From contig OY978526.1 in NCBI GenBank assembly GCA_963854835.1, positions 18,339,868-18,403,867 on the forward strand: 64,000 nucleotides of DNA, read 5' to 3'. The notes under the pieces are model-generated. The model ran no database searches. It was not told the DNA's origin and saw nothing but the letters and a program-made list of their open reading frames with translations. Source of the DNA: Megamerina dolium (lineage: Eukaryota > Arthropoda > Insecta > Diptera > Megamerinidae). Positions 26,137 through 37,115 of the stretch are shown here, piece after piece (position 1 is the stretch's first letter; each line of letters opens with the position of its first letter). The translations under genes were made by a program, and so were the position numbers.

Positions 26137-26454
26137 TTATATGAGAAGGAAATGCTCATCAATTTCCATTCGGAGTACTGGCAATATGTCTGCCTGTTCA
26201 GTAGTTAGTCCTCTTTTCTGCAAATTTTTTTTTTGTGCTACAGCTGTATGCCCAAAACATTTATTTCTATATTCCATGTCTATTTTGTGAATCTGATTGA
26301 ATTTCATGTGTGTAATAAATGGCTTAATTTTTTCATCCAGTGTTATACTCCTGTCTACATTCCTGGTCTGAATTGTTTCAATCCTAGTGCGCTGATTGTT
26401 TGAACTGATCGTTGGTAAAAAAGACTTTTGTACCATACTTGAGCCAGATATCAT
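26137..26454 (-). other. Unidentified 105-codon ORF, coding status unknown
   Basis: On the minus strand an ATG-to-stop frame of 105 codons runs without low-complexity repeats, unlike nearly all other frames in the window. It includes KCFGHTAVAQKK and LTTEQADILPVLRMEID. I recognise no domain, signal peptide or membrane segment. It lies on the strand opposite to the polyQ exon, deep in the putative intron. It could be a piece of a decayed transposon, a nested small gene, or chance. No clear promoter or polyadenylation signal was identified. Confidence 0.2.
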
Positions 26455-27101
26455 TGTATTTTTTTGGAATTTTCATGCAAAACTATAAACTAATAGACAC
26501 GCGAACATGACGAAATCTACCTGGCAGATAGTTCTAATTAATTTATAAGTTTTCCGAAGAGAAATATCCAATTACAATATATTAAAGTCGTCTACCACTC
26601 AAATGTGACTTATAATTACTATGCCTTGTCAAATCCTAGAAGGAATGTGATTAGTCATAACACATTTAAGACTAATTATTTTGCATATTCTCTGAAGAAA
26701 ATATAAAGAAAATATTGTACTATATAAAATTTTAAATTCATGCTACATTCAAATCATAATGGTTTCCAGAAATTGCTCTTACACGACGATGATATACTGA
26801 AATTGTGTAAAAAAGAGACGTTAATTTTAACTTTAATTCATCATCTTTTTAAGAACAATATTGAATTATATAGATGGTCAAAATTTATTTCACTTTATTA
26901 TAAAAGTACCCATGCAGAATAATCATAAAATCAAAAGCATTTTGAAACTGAAACGAAAATAGTTTGGTGTCTGTAGTTTTTTTTTTAGAATGAAAATGCA
27001 ATTATTGAATATAAATAGATTGATAAAATTAATATTAATAAATGAAAAAATTAAGTCAGTTTAATTAATGGCAATCATTTTGTATATTTTTCGATTTTAT
27101 T

Positions 27102-28930
27102 ATACCCTGCATAATGCAATATGCATGGTATATTCATTTCGGTCAGATGTTTGTGTCCACTTGAAGGAATCTCCGGAGATATAGACATGGATATATATTC
27201 GTGATCAGCGTCGATTAAATTTTCGATTTAACGATGTCCGTCCGTCCGTCCGTCCGTCTGTCTGTCACCTGGCTGGTTCGCACGATAATTTGAGTAAATA
27301 TTGAGCTATTTCGATGAAATTTGGCATAAGTAATCTATGATCCAAGGGTACGGAGGGGATTGATATTGGGCATGATCGGTCAATAACCACGCCCACACCA
27401 AGCATTCAAAGCGACTAACCTCGAAATTTTCAAAATATTTAACTTGCTATAACTCACATAATATACGACTTGGGACAACAATATTTGGCACATAGACTTA
27501 CATTATACTACTATATAACCTCGCCAAAAGTGGGTGAGCCACGCCTACTTTCTAGCGTAGCTCCCATACAAAGTGTCTGTACTTCTTTTAAATTGAAACT
27601 GCTGTAACTTCTACAATATTCTGTCTACAATAACCATAATTGACACTTAGATTAACATGGTAGTCGGAAATAATATGGCAGAAAATCAGTGTGCCACACT
27701 CACTCCTTTTTGGGTCTGCCATACAAAGTTGCGGAAATTAAAAAAATGTTACCGGTTATAACTTGCAAACTATTCAGCGTAGAATAACGAGATTTAAGGT
27801 GTGGATTAGTATTGTACAAGCAACTAGGCTCACAGAAAATGGGCGCACCACGCCCACTGTTTATCGTAGCCCCCATACAAATTTTAAATTGAAACAGCTG
27901 TAACTTCGGCAATCTTCTGTCTAGAATAACCATAATTGACACTTAAATTAATATCGTAGTCAGCAAAAATCTGGCAGAAAATCAGTGTGCCACGCCCACT
28001 CCTTAGTGGGTCTCCCATACAAAGTCGAGGGAATCAAACTAAAATTTTAAGCTCCATAGCTTATAAACCATTTAGCCTAGGACAACGAGATTTAAGGTGT
28101 GGATTAGTATTGTACCCATACAAATTTTAAATTGAAACAGCTGTAACTTCGGCAATCTTCTGTCTAGAATAACCATAATTGACACTTAAATTAATATCGT
28201 AGTCAGCAAAAATCTGGCAGAAAATCAGTGTGCCACGCCCACTCCTTCATGGGTCTCCCATACAAAGTCAAGGGAATTAAACTAAAACTGTTAAGCGCCA
28301 TAACTTATAAACCATTTAGCGTAAAAGAACGAGATTTTAGGTATGGATTAGTATTGTAGGAGCAACTAGACTCACATGAAATGGACGCGCCACGCCCACT
28401 GTTGATAGTAGCCGCCATACAAAATGACCGAATTTCTTTTAAATTGAAATAGCTGTAACTTCTGTATCCTTCTGTCTAGAACAATCATAATTAACACTTA
28501 GGTTAATATGGTAGGAAATAATCTGGCGAAAAATCAGCGTACCACGCCCACTTCTTATTGGGGCTCCCATACAAAGTTGAGGAAATTAAACAAAAATGTT
28601 AACCACGACAACTTAGAAACTATTCAACGTAGGACACCAAATTTAAGGTGTGGATTAACGTAGAAAAATTAATTGGATTTACTAGAAAGTGGTAAGCTAC
28701 GCCCACTTTTATATAGCTCCCATACTAAGCCTCGGAATTATCTTAAAATCCTTTTACTTCGTCAAAGTCAACCATATTTCGGGTGTAAATTAGTAGTATA
28801 TGCAAAAATTGTTTTTCTAAAAGTGGAAATAAAAGAAAAAGATGGATATTCGAGTAAACTTTTTATATACAAATCTACATATGCAGGGTATAGTTTGGTC
28901 GGCCCCAGCCGACTGTAAGGAGATTTTTTT
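27102..28930 (+). mobile_element. Family 1 repeat, copy 2 (longer)
   Basis: Same start ATACCCTGCAT (27102-27112), same head and (GTCC)n core, and same end ATGCAGGGTAT (28881-28891). The hairpin GTCGGC-CCCA-GCCGAC (28898-28913) and GTAAGGAG plus T run are also the same as at 6827-8112. The first 400 bp differ from copy 1 at only a few positions, so both copies are young. The body has CCACGCC-type motifs at about 27388, 27538, 27692, 27848, 27989, 28232, 28390, 28541 and 28697, three more than copy 1. A 133-bp stretch is repeated identically at 27872-28004 and 28115-28247, a sign of recent unequal exchange. It has no transposase gene. Confidence 0.8.
27872..28247 (+). repeat. Identical 133-bp internal duplication in copy 2
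   Basis: 27872-28004 and 28115-28247 match base for base (offset 243 bp). The second copy begins abruptly after GTATTGTA, so the intervening monomer is truncated from about 153 to about 90 bp. The breakpoint lies just before CCCATACAAA. Confidence 0.85.
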
Positions 28931-29534
28931 TATTTCTTATAGGGTCATTCACATTTTTGGTTATCTTTTAGTAGTTCTCTGTTAAAATATATATTAATTC
29001 AAATCATAATCAAATCATAATTTCTCTGAAGCCAAACAAAAATAACACTAAATACGAGTAGTATTATATTTTGTTTTTGTTTAAAAATCATTTTGCCTAT
29101 TATCATTTATGAATATCGGTACACTCTGGTGTGTGTCTGGGTCACATTGATTTGATTTTATTTTGAAAATGAAAAAAAAAACAGCTATTTACAAAAATAT
29201 GTTAAAAATATTCGTATTTATAAAAATCAAACCAAAAAAATAAGTAAGAAACATTTTATATCTTTATTATTATTACAGAAATATAAATACCTCTATCCAA
29301 TCTACATGTTATTGCATGTGGGCATATGTTTTCATTGCGAAATAAAAATGAAATAAAAACCAACAAATAAACAATAATTTAATAAGTAAAATCAAAAGAG
29401 TCGTATACATATGTATTGTATATTACAATATGAATGCATGAAGATGCTGATGATTTGATTACTAAGTATTCGCACGAGTATACAAGGATGATGAACAACT
29501 GAAGGCAGCTAAGTGCTAAGATGATAAGTTTACA
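28931..29534. other. Noncoding AT-rich stretch
   Basis: No repeat or gene recognised. Confidence 0.5.
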
Positions 29535-29910
29535 AGTATCAAGTAAATACGGTTCAAAAATTCATCTTCGTGCATCACCATAATATATGCCTATTTAAGT
29601 ATAATGCTGATATTCGAATATAGAAACAAAACTGATGATGATTTTATCTATAACAAAAAAATAAAAAATAAAATATAAAAAAAAAATAAAAAATAATAAC
29701 AATAAATACAAAATACATATGTAGTATCAAGTAAATACGGTTCAAAAATTCATCTTCGTGCATCACCATAATATATGCCTATATAAGTATAATGCTGATA
29801 TTCGAATATAGAAACAAAACTGATGATGATTTTATCTATAACAAAAAAATAAAAAATAAAATATAAAAAAAAAATAAAAAATAATAACAATAAATACAAA
29901 ATACATATGT
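29535..29910. repeat. 188-bp tandem duplication, nearly perfect
   Basis: 29535-29722 and 29723-29910 agree except for one base that I can see (CTATTTAAG versus CTATATAAG). The unit begins AGTATCAAGTAAATACGG and ends in an A-rich tract plus ACATATGT. This is a very recent duplication, or an assembly artefact. Confidence 0.9.
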
Positions 29911-30597
29911 AGTACATATAACGCTCCTAAGTAAATACAACAAATTTTACACTGTCAATAACAAAACATACATTTTCATATATACGTAGGTATATATTTG
30001 AACATGAGCATATGCAAACACTCACACATGCATAATACTCGACATATAACGAGAATCTAGCCAAAGCTCTTAAAAGGCACATAAATTTATGCAATTTCAA
30101 TAGAAAATCGTTAGCATAATATTTTCCCTTTTTTAAACACACACGCCCGCACACACACTGTTACACACACACTTAACACTGCATACCGCATCGCATTCAC
30201 CCTTAGGTTTGTTATTGAAACTAAAAGTAAATGAAAATAAGAGTAAAAAACTAAGAGACGAGGGCAAAAGTAAGCACCAACGCAGTATAAACAATGTAGA
30301 AAACCAAAAGTAAACAAAAGTAAAAAATCAAGTGTTTTCTTTTTTTTTTTTTTCTTTCCTCCAATTACGATGGAAACGGTTTCAAGGGGTTAAGAAAAAT
30401 ACAGATATATGTAGGTACATTCATACTATATATGTATATGGAATATATGGAATAAAAATAAAAAACGATTTGCGCAAATGTGTAGAAATAAGTCGAAAAA
30501 GAAGCAAAAAAGGGATTTCAGGAGATATATGGGAACATTGCTGATTTGCCTTTATTTCCCTTGCTTGCCGTACCTACCGTACATACCTAGTTTATGT

Positions 30598-30598
<1 letters not shown>

Positions 30599-30634
<36 letters not shown>
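30599..30634. repeat. (CT)n microsatellite
   Basis: About 17 perfect CT units. Confidence 0.95.
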
Positions 30635-30638
<4 letters not shown>

Positions 30639-30730
30639 GTATGTACTTTAGCCCTTCAGGGGTGCAGGCGTGCAAATATGAATTGAAACTTTTACACAGT
30701 TCAATGAATAAACTCTATATGAATATTTCC

Positions 30731-30733
<3 letters not shown>

Positions 30734-30770
<37 letters not shown>
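30734..30770. repeat. (GT)n microsatellite
   Basis: About 18 perfect GT units, 100 bp from the (CT)n tract. Confidence 0.95.
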
Positions 30771-30773
<3 letters not shown>

Positions 30774-32189
30774 CAGCATATGTAAAAAATCAAGCGAGAT
30801 TGATAGCGGCTGAGTAAGAGTAACAAACGATTGAAGCAAGCAACAAATACAAAAAAAAAAAAAACAAAAAGGCAAAAATAAAATGAAAAGCTAAAATGCT
30901 TGAATGTAATATGAAATTGTATGCACCAATACAAATGGATATGTGTATGGGAAATCATATGTACTTTAAGCCCGCATTCAAACGTTATACTTGTACAATA
31001 CTCACACATCACGTTTATTCGATTCATTGCCGTTGTCGTCTCTAGTTGCTGTTCAATGCCTATTTCATTCGTTGCAAACATATGTATACATCAAAAAATG
31101 CTATTTGCTGCGCCTATATGTATGCTTTGATTTTTTTCGTTTCTATTTTTTTTTATTATGTTTTTTATTATGTTTTCTTTTTTTTTTTTTCTCTCATGTT
31201 ACATTTTACACAAGTACTGCAAATTCATATCAAAGTGTGTTTGTATATATATTTTCTCCTCACAGCCTGTATAGTTTTAGTTTACCTTTAGTAGTTTGTG
31301 TGTGGGTGCTTTCACAGAAAAGAGTCCTATATATACACTGTCACATACGAGTTTACAGATATATATGTATGCATGTCTATGTATTGATGTGATTTTTGTG
31401 TATTGTGGGTATTTAAAATGTTGTCGCCAATTTTATTGACATAGTGGTGGCGGTGAATGTTAATGGTATTCTATAACGAAAAATTGTTTTTTTTTTTTTG
31501 GTTTTTCACTATCGTCATAGTACCCAGAGCTAACGAACGAACAAACAATACGTGCCAATTGCAGCTTATTCGCGTTGACTTGGATCAAAGAGTTTTTAGC
31601 AAATGTCATAAAATAAAATAAAATAAAAAAAAAAAAAGAGAAAACATGAAAAAATTGTTACTGAAAATGTAACTTATAATTGTTACAAAATTGTTTTATT
31701 GTTTTAACGAGATATTCATCGTAGAGAAGAGAGAAAAAATATATATTATTTTTACAATTTTTACAACGCCAATTTTTATTTTGTAATCTTTCAACATTTG
31801 ATTATAATTACAGGTCCTCTGATACGATATGTGCCTATAACACTAAAATGAAGGGAAAGTTTCATTGGTTGGAGCACTCGATTTTGAGTGAACATTGAGT
31901 TACCCATAAGTATTGATCATCATGTGGCTCCTCCACATTGTGATTTCACTTACAAAATTGTTATTTTAGCATTGTTATGCTTCAACATGATTTTGAAAAT
32001 AATTATTTTCTTTTATTTTTGTGCTTTATTTACTTTATATATTTTTAATAACTTCCTTCTTTCACTTTAGATCATTGCCTCGATATTTTAATCTGCATAA
32101 ATTGCAGATTCGCAAATTCCATTGATATAGAATAAATTTATGTCGAACCAATTTTCCAATAAAATCCATTTTTTTTTTTTAATTTGGAA
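30771..32189. other. Noncoding, T-rich and A-rich tracts
   Basis: No supported gene. Frames here are Phe/Tyr/Leu-rich translations of T tracts. A pyrimidine tract and CAG at 31811-31813 form a possible acceptor, but joining it to the polyQ exon stops after about a dozen codons. Confidence 0.45.
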
Positions 32190-32780
32190 AAAATACAAAA
32201 GCTTTTGTTTTTTCGACATTATTGCAAAATACGTTTGAATACAATGGAATGAAAATTTTATGAATTTTCGATTTTCGACATTATTGCAATAATATCGAAA
32301 TGAATTTTTGTAAATATTGCAATTTCGATATTATTGTATAATTATTTGCAACAATGTCGAATATTGAATTGCTTGAATTTTTTATTGCATTTACATTTTT
32401 CGTTTTTAAGACACTTGCGCCTAACTCATATAGCCACTGTGAGTTCATATATCTATTTTGTAAATATGACGTTTTCGACAGTTATATTTACGTTTTTTTT
32501 TTTAATTAATGTCGCAAATTTAATTTGTAAAATAATAATTTGTTTGCCATAATATCAAAAATGTATTTACAAATTTTTTGCAATTATTGCAAAAAGTTGC
32601 CGCTTACTCTCATTGCTCGGCATTATTTTGTATGGACTTAGGTCTATATATCTATTTTGCAAATTCTGCAATTTCAATATTATTGCACATTTTTTTGCAA
32701 TAATGTCGAAAATATAATTTTATACATTTTTAGATCGTCATTATTCCAATTATTTTCAAATAATATCTAAAATGTGACAA
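32190..32780. repeat. Cluster of palindromic TCGAYATTATTGCAA motifs
   Basis: TTTCGACATTATTGCA or its inverse occurs, exactly or degenerately, near 32212, 32273, 32320, 32347, 32546, 32577, 32668, 32695 and 32736. At 32273-32300 two face each other as a 28-bp palindrome with one mismatched pair. ATATCTATTTTG recurs at 32449 and 32648 (199 bp), and TTGC-GCCTAACT/TTGCCGCTTACT at 32414 and 32597. It therefore looks like an old tandem array of roughly 185-200-bp units with internal inverted motifs. Confidence 0.6.
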
Positions 32781-33039
32781 AAAAATTCATCAATATTATC
32801 CCACAAACACTCCATCTATTGCCGCATAAATTTATGAACTCGTGATTATGCTTGGTTCGCTGCTCGGCACCAATGCAAATTCTTAGCTCTGTAAATCTTT
32901 CGTAGAAATTTAAATCTGATGGGAATAGAAGATGTTTGTTTGAGAGATTTTTATAAATTGTGTGTGTGGGAACGACTTCCAAATCCTTCACAATCTCACA
33001 AGGAAGCACCACTTGTTTTTGACATGGATCCCTACCCAA
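32767..33039 (-). other. Unidentified 90-codon ORF, coding status unknown
   Basis: An ATG-to-stop frame on the minus strand that is not low complexity (contains VVLPCEIVKDLEVVPTH). It overlaps the end of the palindromic cluster. No domain recognised and no splice or promoter support; probably chance or a transposon scrap. Confidence 0.12.
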
Positions 33040-33752
33040 TTCACAAAATCCGTATATTTTGAGTCAACCAGAATATTTTCTTCGATTTTCTAAGATCTCA
33101 AGCTTTGCAAAGACACTGTGTCGAATCACTTAAAGTAATTAAACTTCAGTATAAATTGTATGGGCCTCAAGAAAATAACTTTATCCCAGCCTATAGCCCT
33201 TTCTCCTACATTTATAATTGTATATATGCGATAATGAAACAAATAAAGGGCAGAATAAAAATATACTAACAAAAAAAATAAAAAAATGGCATTGCAGCTT
33301 TGTTAAAAGTGTTACATGCTTGAACGATTTCATAGTACATTGATTAATGAAGAGCTTTGAAAAGGTGAACATGTACATATGTAATCGTCGTATATTAAAG
33401 AAATTACTCCTTTATGCTTCAATAGATATTGACAATTATTATACTCTTTCATTACGTACGTATCCTTTCAATCAATATATGTATGCACATATAAATGATA
33501 AAATGTGTTTTTCTTTTTGGGGTCCCCCATTCCCCAATAAAATACTGTTGTACATACTTCTTATGAAAACTGGAAATATACGAATTTCGACAAAAACGGA
33601 AATGTCATTGCAAATAGTTGATGTTAAGCCTTAGCAGCATGGAGTATTTAATGTTAAGCTATGCAGTTTGTGGTTCGATTGGTTTTTTTTTTTTTGTTGC
33701 TTGCTTCTCTCTTTTTGTCGTCTTATTTCATATGTATGTTCACTGTATGTAG

Positions 33753-34054
33753 GTACCGAAATCGGCAACAACGTCATCTTCTATCTTATGTACTCGTTTG
33801 ATCAATGCACGCTCATGGAAATCCGCATAATGATTGCAATATCCTTACAACACCAGCAACAGCCACAAAAGCTGCATGCGACAAACGAATTCAAGATATT
33901 ACATATACAAACATACTGGGGCGGATTCAGTATACACCAAAAAGGCAACAGAGCCCATTTTTTTCATTTTCTATATTCAATCATGTGCATGCCAATCCAT
34001 AAAGAATATTTGCGCTGTATTGATAAAATAACAAATTTAAGTTCAGCTATTTAG
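33753..34054 (+). other. Weak candidate alternative exon of the polyQ gene
   Basis: A pyrimidine-rich tract (33703-33745) ends in TGTATGTAG at 33752. The frame that follows is phase-compatible with the donor at 12278: the split codon becomes GGT. It then stays open for 100 codons to TAG at 34054, with GTEIGNNVIF first and QHQQQPQ near 33845. Against it: the other two plus frames are also open over most of the segment, the protein has no recognisable domain, and no polyadenylation signal follows closely. Confidence 0.15.
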
Positions 34055-36799
34055 TTATGGTGACCATCATGGTTCATCACTAAATATAATTTTTTTTTAA
34101 TATTTGAAGAAATTTTTTCTGGGCCCCACTGGTGCATATTTAAATTCTTTAGATTCAACTACATAACCTCTCTTACTGTGTTTTTGTGTGCGTGTGTATT
34201 AAAGTCTTTCGCTTTGAAGTGGTTTTTCCTAATATCACTCTTATGCATAAGTACTAAGTAGTTGTATGCAAGTATGCGTATGTAAAGTACTTATATATGT
34301 ATGACTGTTTGTATTAGAATAAGAGTATGAATACATACATACATACATATGTATAAGAGTATTTGCGTTAGTTTAAGTCATTCACTCACCCACTCACTCA
34401 CTCACTTATTCACTTGACAGCGTAGTGCTCTCTTGATCAATTTTGTGTGTGGGTAATTTTTATTTTATTTTTTTTTTTTTGTTAGGGTGTCTTGTTAGGG
34501 ATTTACAAGTGCTTATATAGAATTTTATTGAAAATAATAAAGAAGAGCAAGTGAAGCAGTGGTGGAACAAAAAAAAAAAAAATTGCATGCCAAAAGTATA
34601 ATTTTATTAAATTTATTTTTGCATTTTACCCGCTATTGCATTGGTGTATGCATCATACACATACCATATATGAAGTATAATGTACTAGTATTCAAGTGAA
34701 GCTTGATAGAAAAATTGAATAAAATTGTATAAAGTAAATCCATGCGAAGCGAAAAAAAAATTGAAATTTACAATAGCAAATTGAATTTTTGCAATATTGT
34801 AAAATTCATTATCTGCATGAAAAATTGTAATGTTAATAAATTTAAATTGTAATTTTTTGTAAAACACACACACACATTTATTCATAACGTTTTTAAGTCA
34901 GCACATATATGTAGGTCAAAGGTTGCATTATTAAAAAAATTAAAACAAACAAAAATTTATGAAAATCGAAATAAAATGTTTGTAATCAATTTTTTTATTC
35001 TGAAAAATTAAACGGCTTTGGTTTTACCCTTGGCTTGTGCGGAACAATGGTTCTATTTTACACTTTTCCATAATTTTCTTAATTAAGCAAACCTTACATC
35101 AAGTTTTTGTTGTAACTACAGCAGCTTAAAAAAGGAAATTAGCTCAAAACGGAAAAATGATTATTTCAAATATTCTCACAAGTTTTAATTGTGAAATAAG
35201 TGACAAATCAACTTAAAGATGAAAAGTAATAATTAAAAAGGCTCCTATAAGCTTGAGCTACAAAAGGGTATCCCGAAGGAAGCCTCAAAGGGGGTATTCA
35301 ACTCCAGAAAAGCTCCAAATGTTTGCAAGGTTAAGCTGCAAGTGGGCTCTTTAACTAAACACCCATCCGTATTAAAAAAATTTCATAAGATTTTATAAAA
35401 CTTTCCACGATTTCTTTGCTTTGTGTGCATTCAAGCAAATTATCCGAACATGCCGACATTTTACATTTACATTTACATTTACATTTACATTTTACATTTC
35501 ACCTGCATTTAATCTGATCAATTATATGCAAACTGCCAATTTCTCGCCAAAATAAATATTTTAAAAATATACGAAGACCTTTCGTCATATACAAAAATTC
35601 AGAATGAATTCGCTTCCAAAAAATTGCAAATTTTAACATCAATGTATATGAAGGATATCCACAATACGTTTTTTGATACGAATGTGTCAAAAATTCGCAC
35701 TTTGAGGTCACTGAAATACCAAAAGAAATAAACGAGTAACCAACTCGATTCATAATCAGTTATAGATCGATATGATTTCTGTGTTGGTTGTGTTTATATG
35801 TAAGTGGTATTTTCTTGATGATGAATGTCACTAATTGAATCAAATTCATTTTGAAATTACTATGATTATATTCTCCAACTTACCAAAATCGATTTTAATA
35901 AAGTTTCACTATAGATTTTCTTTAGAAATCTTCTAGAAATAGAATAATTTAAATCATAAATCAAAAAAATTTAAGTCCAAAAAATTTGTCATTTACAATG
36001 TTACGTACCATTGTCAAAGAGAATCAAATAAAAAATAAACTCAAATATAATTAATTCGAAAAATCTTCTTAAACAAATTGTATACGAATTATAAAACTAA
36101 ATGGTTTTGTAAAAGTTTGTTTTAAAATTTTACCCGAAGGGATGTAATCTTCTAATGGTGATCATAGCTAATTTTTATTATACCAGAATTTTATTTTTAA
36201 TTTCGGTACTTCTCTCTCTCTCTCTCGCTCTCTATCTTTTGCTTTCTATTTCTATTTTTAATTCGCTCACCGCACCTTTGTACTTGTTTTTTTGTCTTTC
36301 ATAAAATATTTCATAAAACTTTCAATGGAACTTCCTTTCCTTTGTAATTAAAATGTACATTTTGAACGGAAATTAGAAATATTTAAAGTTTTTGGTAAAA
36401 ACAATTTTTTTTTTCTAAGCACATATACAACAGCACAAGCAACTGCCAATTAAGCAACAAGTTTCTCCTAGCCTTTATATATGTAGATAGGCATTTGTAG
36501 TAAATATTGTAAATGCCTTAAAAGCATAAATATGGGCATTTCTTAGAAAAGGGCAAGCAAAATTGAAAAAAAAATGAGTGAAATGAAAATGTCTGAATAT
36601 TTATTTGGATATCCAATAAAGCCATTTAAATGCATGCAATATTAAAACGTTATTGCTGACTTGGTCATATCATTTTTTTTTTTTGAATGTACATCATTGT
36701 TTTATATTTTAGTTATATTTTAGCTACCATTCACAGTTGGTCATACTCATCCAATTAATTTGTGTGGGATTAATTTGTGACTACTTTAAGCTTCATACC
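34055..36799. other. Noncoding AT-rich stretch
   Basis: No supported gene. Contains (ACATTT)n at 35457-35498 and a (CT)n at about 36210-36232. Confidence 0.5.
35457..35498. repeat. (ACATTT)n hexanucleotide repeat
   Basis: Six perfect or near-perfect ACATTT units. Confidence 0.9.
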
Positions 36800-37115
36800 A
36801 AATTTCAGTATTATATTGGGGGTGTGTGAATTAGTAACCGGCCTTTTTCAGTAATCTGAAGGCGCCAGATCTGGGCTATAAGGCGGGTAGGGTAAAATTT
36901 CCCATCCGCTATTAGCAAGATAGTTTTTGACCGGAATAACAATGTGTGGCCGTGCGTTGTCATGGTGAAAAAGTACCTACTTGTGTCTGGTGGCATATTA
37001 CGGCCATTTCTCGATCATTGTTCTCTCTTCAACCGTATTAATTGTTACCGCTAGAGTTCTCCCGTAATGGTGTGGCCAGGTTTGGATTTTGTTGCATCCA
37101 TTACTTTTAATAATC
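36800..37115 (-). pseudogene. mariner transposase remnant (C-terminal part of catalytic core)
   Basis: On the minus strand, pieces in shifting frames read KPGHTI near 37070, QLIRLKR near 37030, then HHDNARPH... near 36950 and PPYSPDLAPSD near 36860-36880. These are hallmark blocks of mariner-type transposases, carrying the second and third acidic catalytic residues of the DD34D core. Several frameshifts and stops separate them, so it is inactive. Only about 100 of the usual roughly 345 residues are recognisable; terminal repeats were not found. It is a different lineage from the Tc1-like remnant at 255-811. Confidence 0.75.

Larger units (their letters stand above)
20069..27101 (+). other. 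Putative intron, gap to family 1 copy 2
   Basis: AT-rich DNA without a supported exon. It holds small repeats listed separately, one isolated family 2 monomer (23600-23730), and one non-low-complexity minus-strand ORF (26137-26454). Confidence 0.45.

Noticed and set aside
31814..31852. Possible acceptor (…TTACAG) giving a second coding exon
   Set aside because: Joined in phase to the polyQ exon it hits a stop after about a dozen codons and has no other support.
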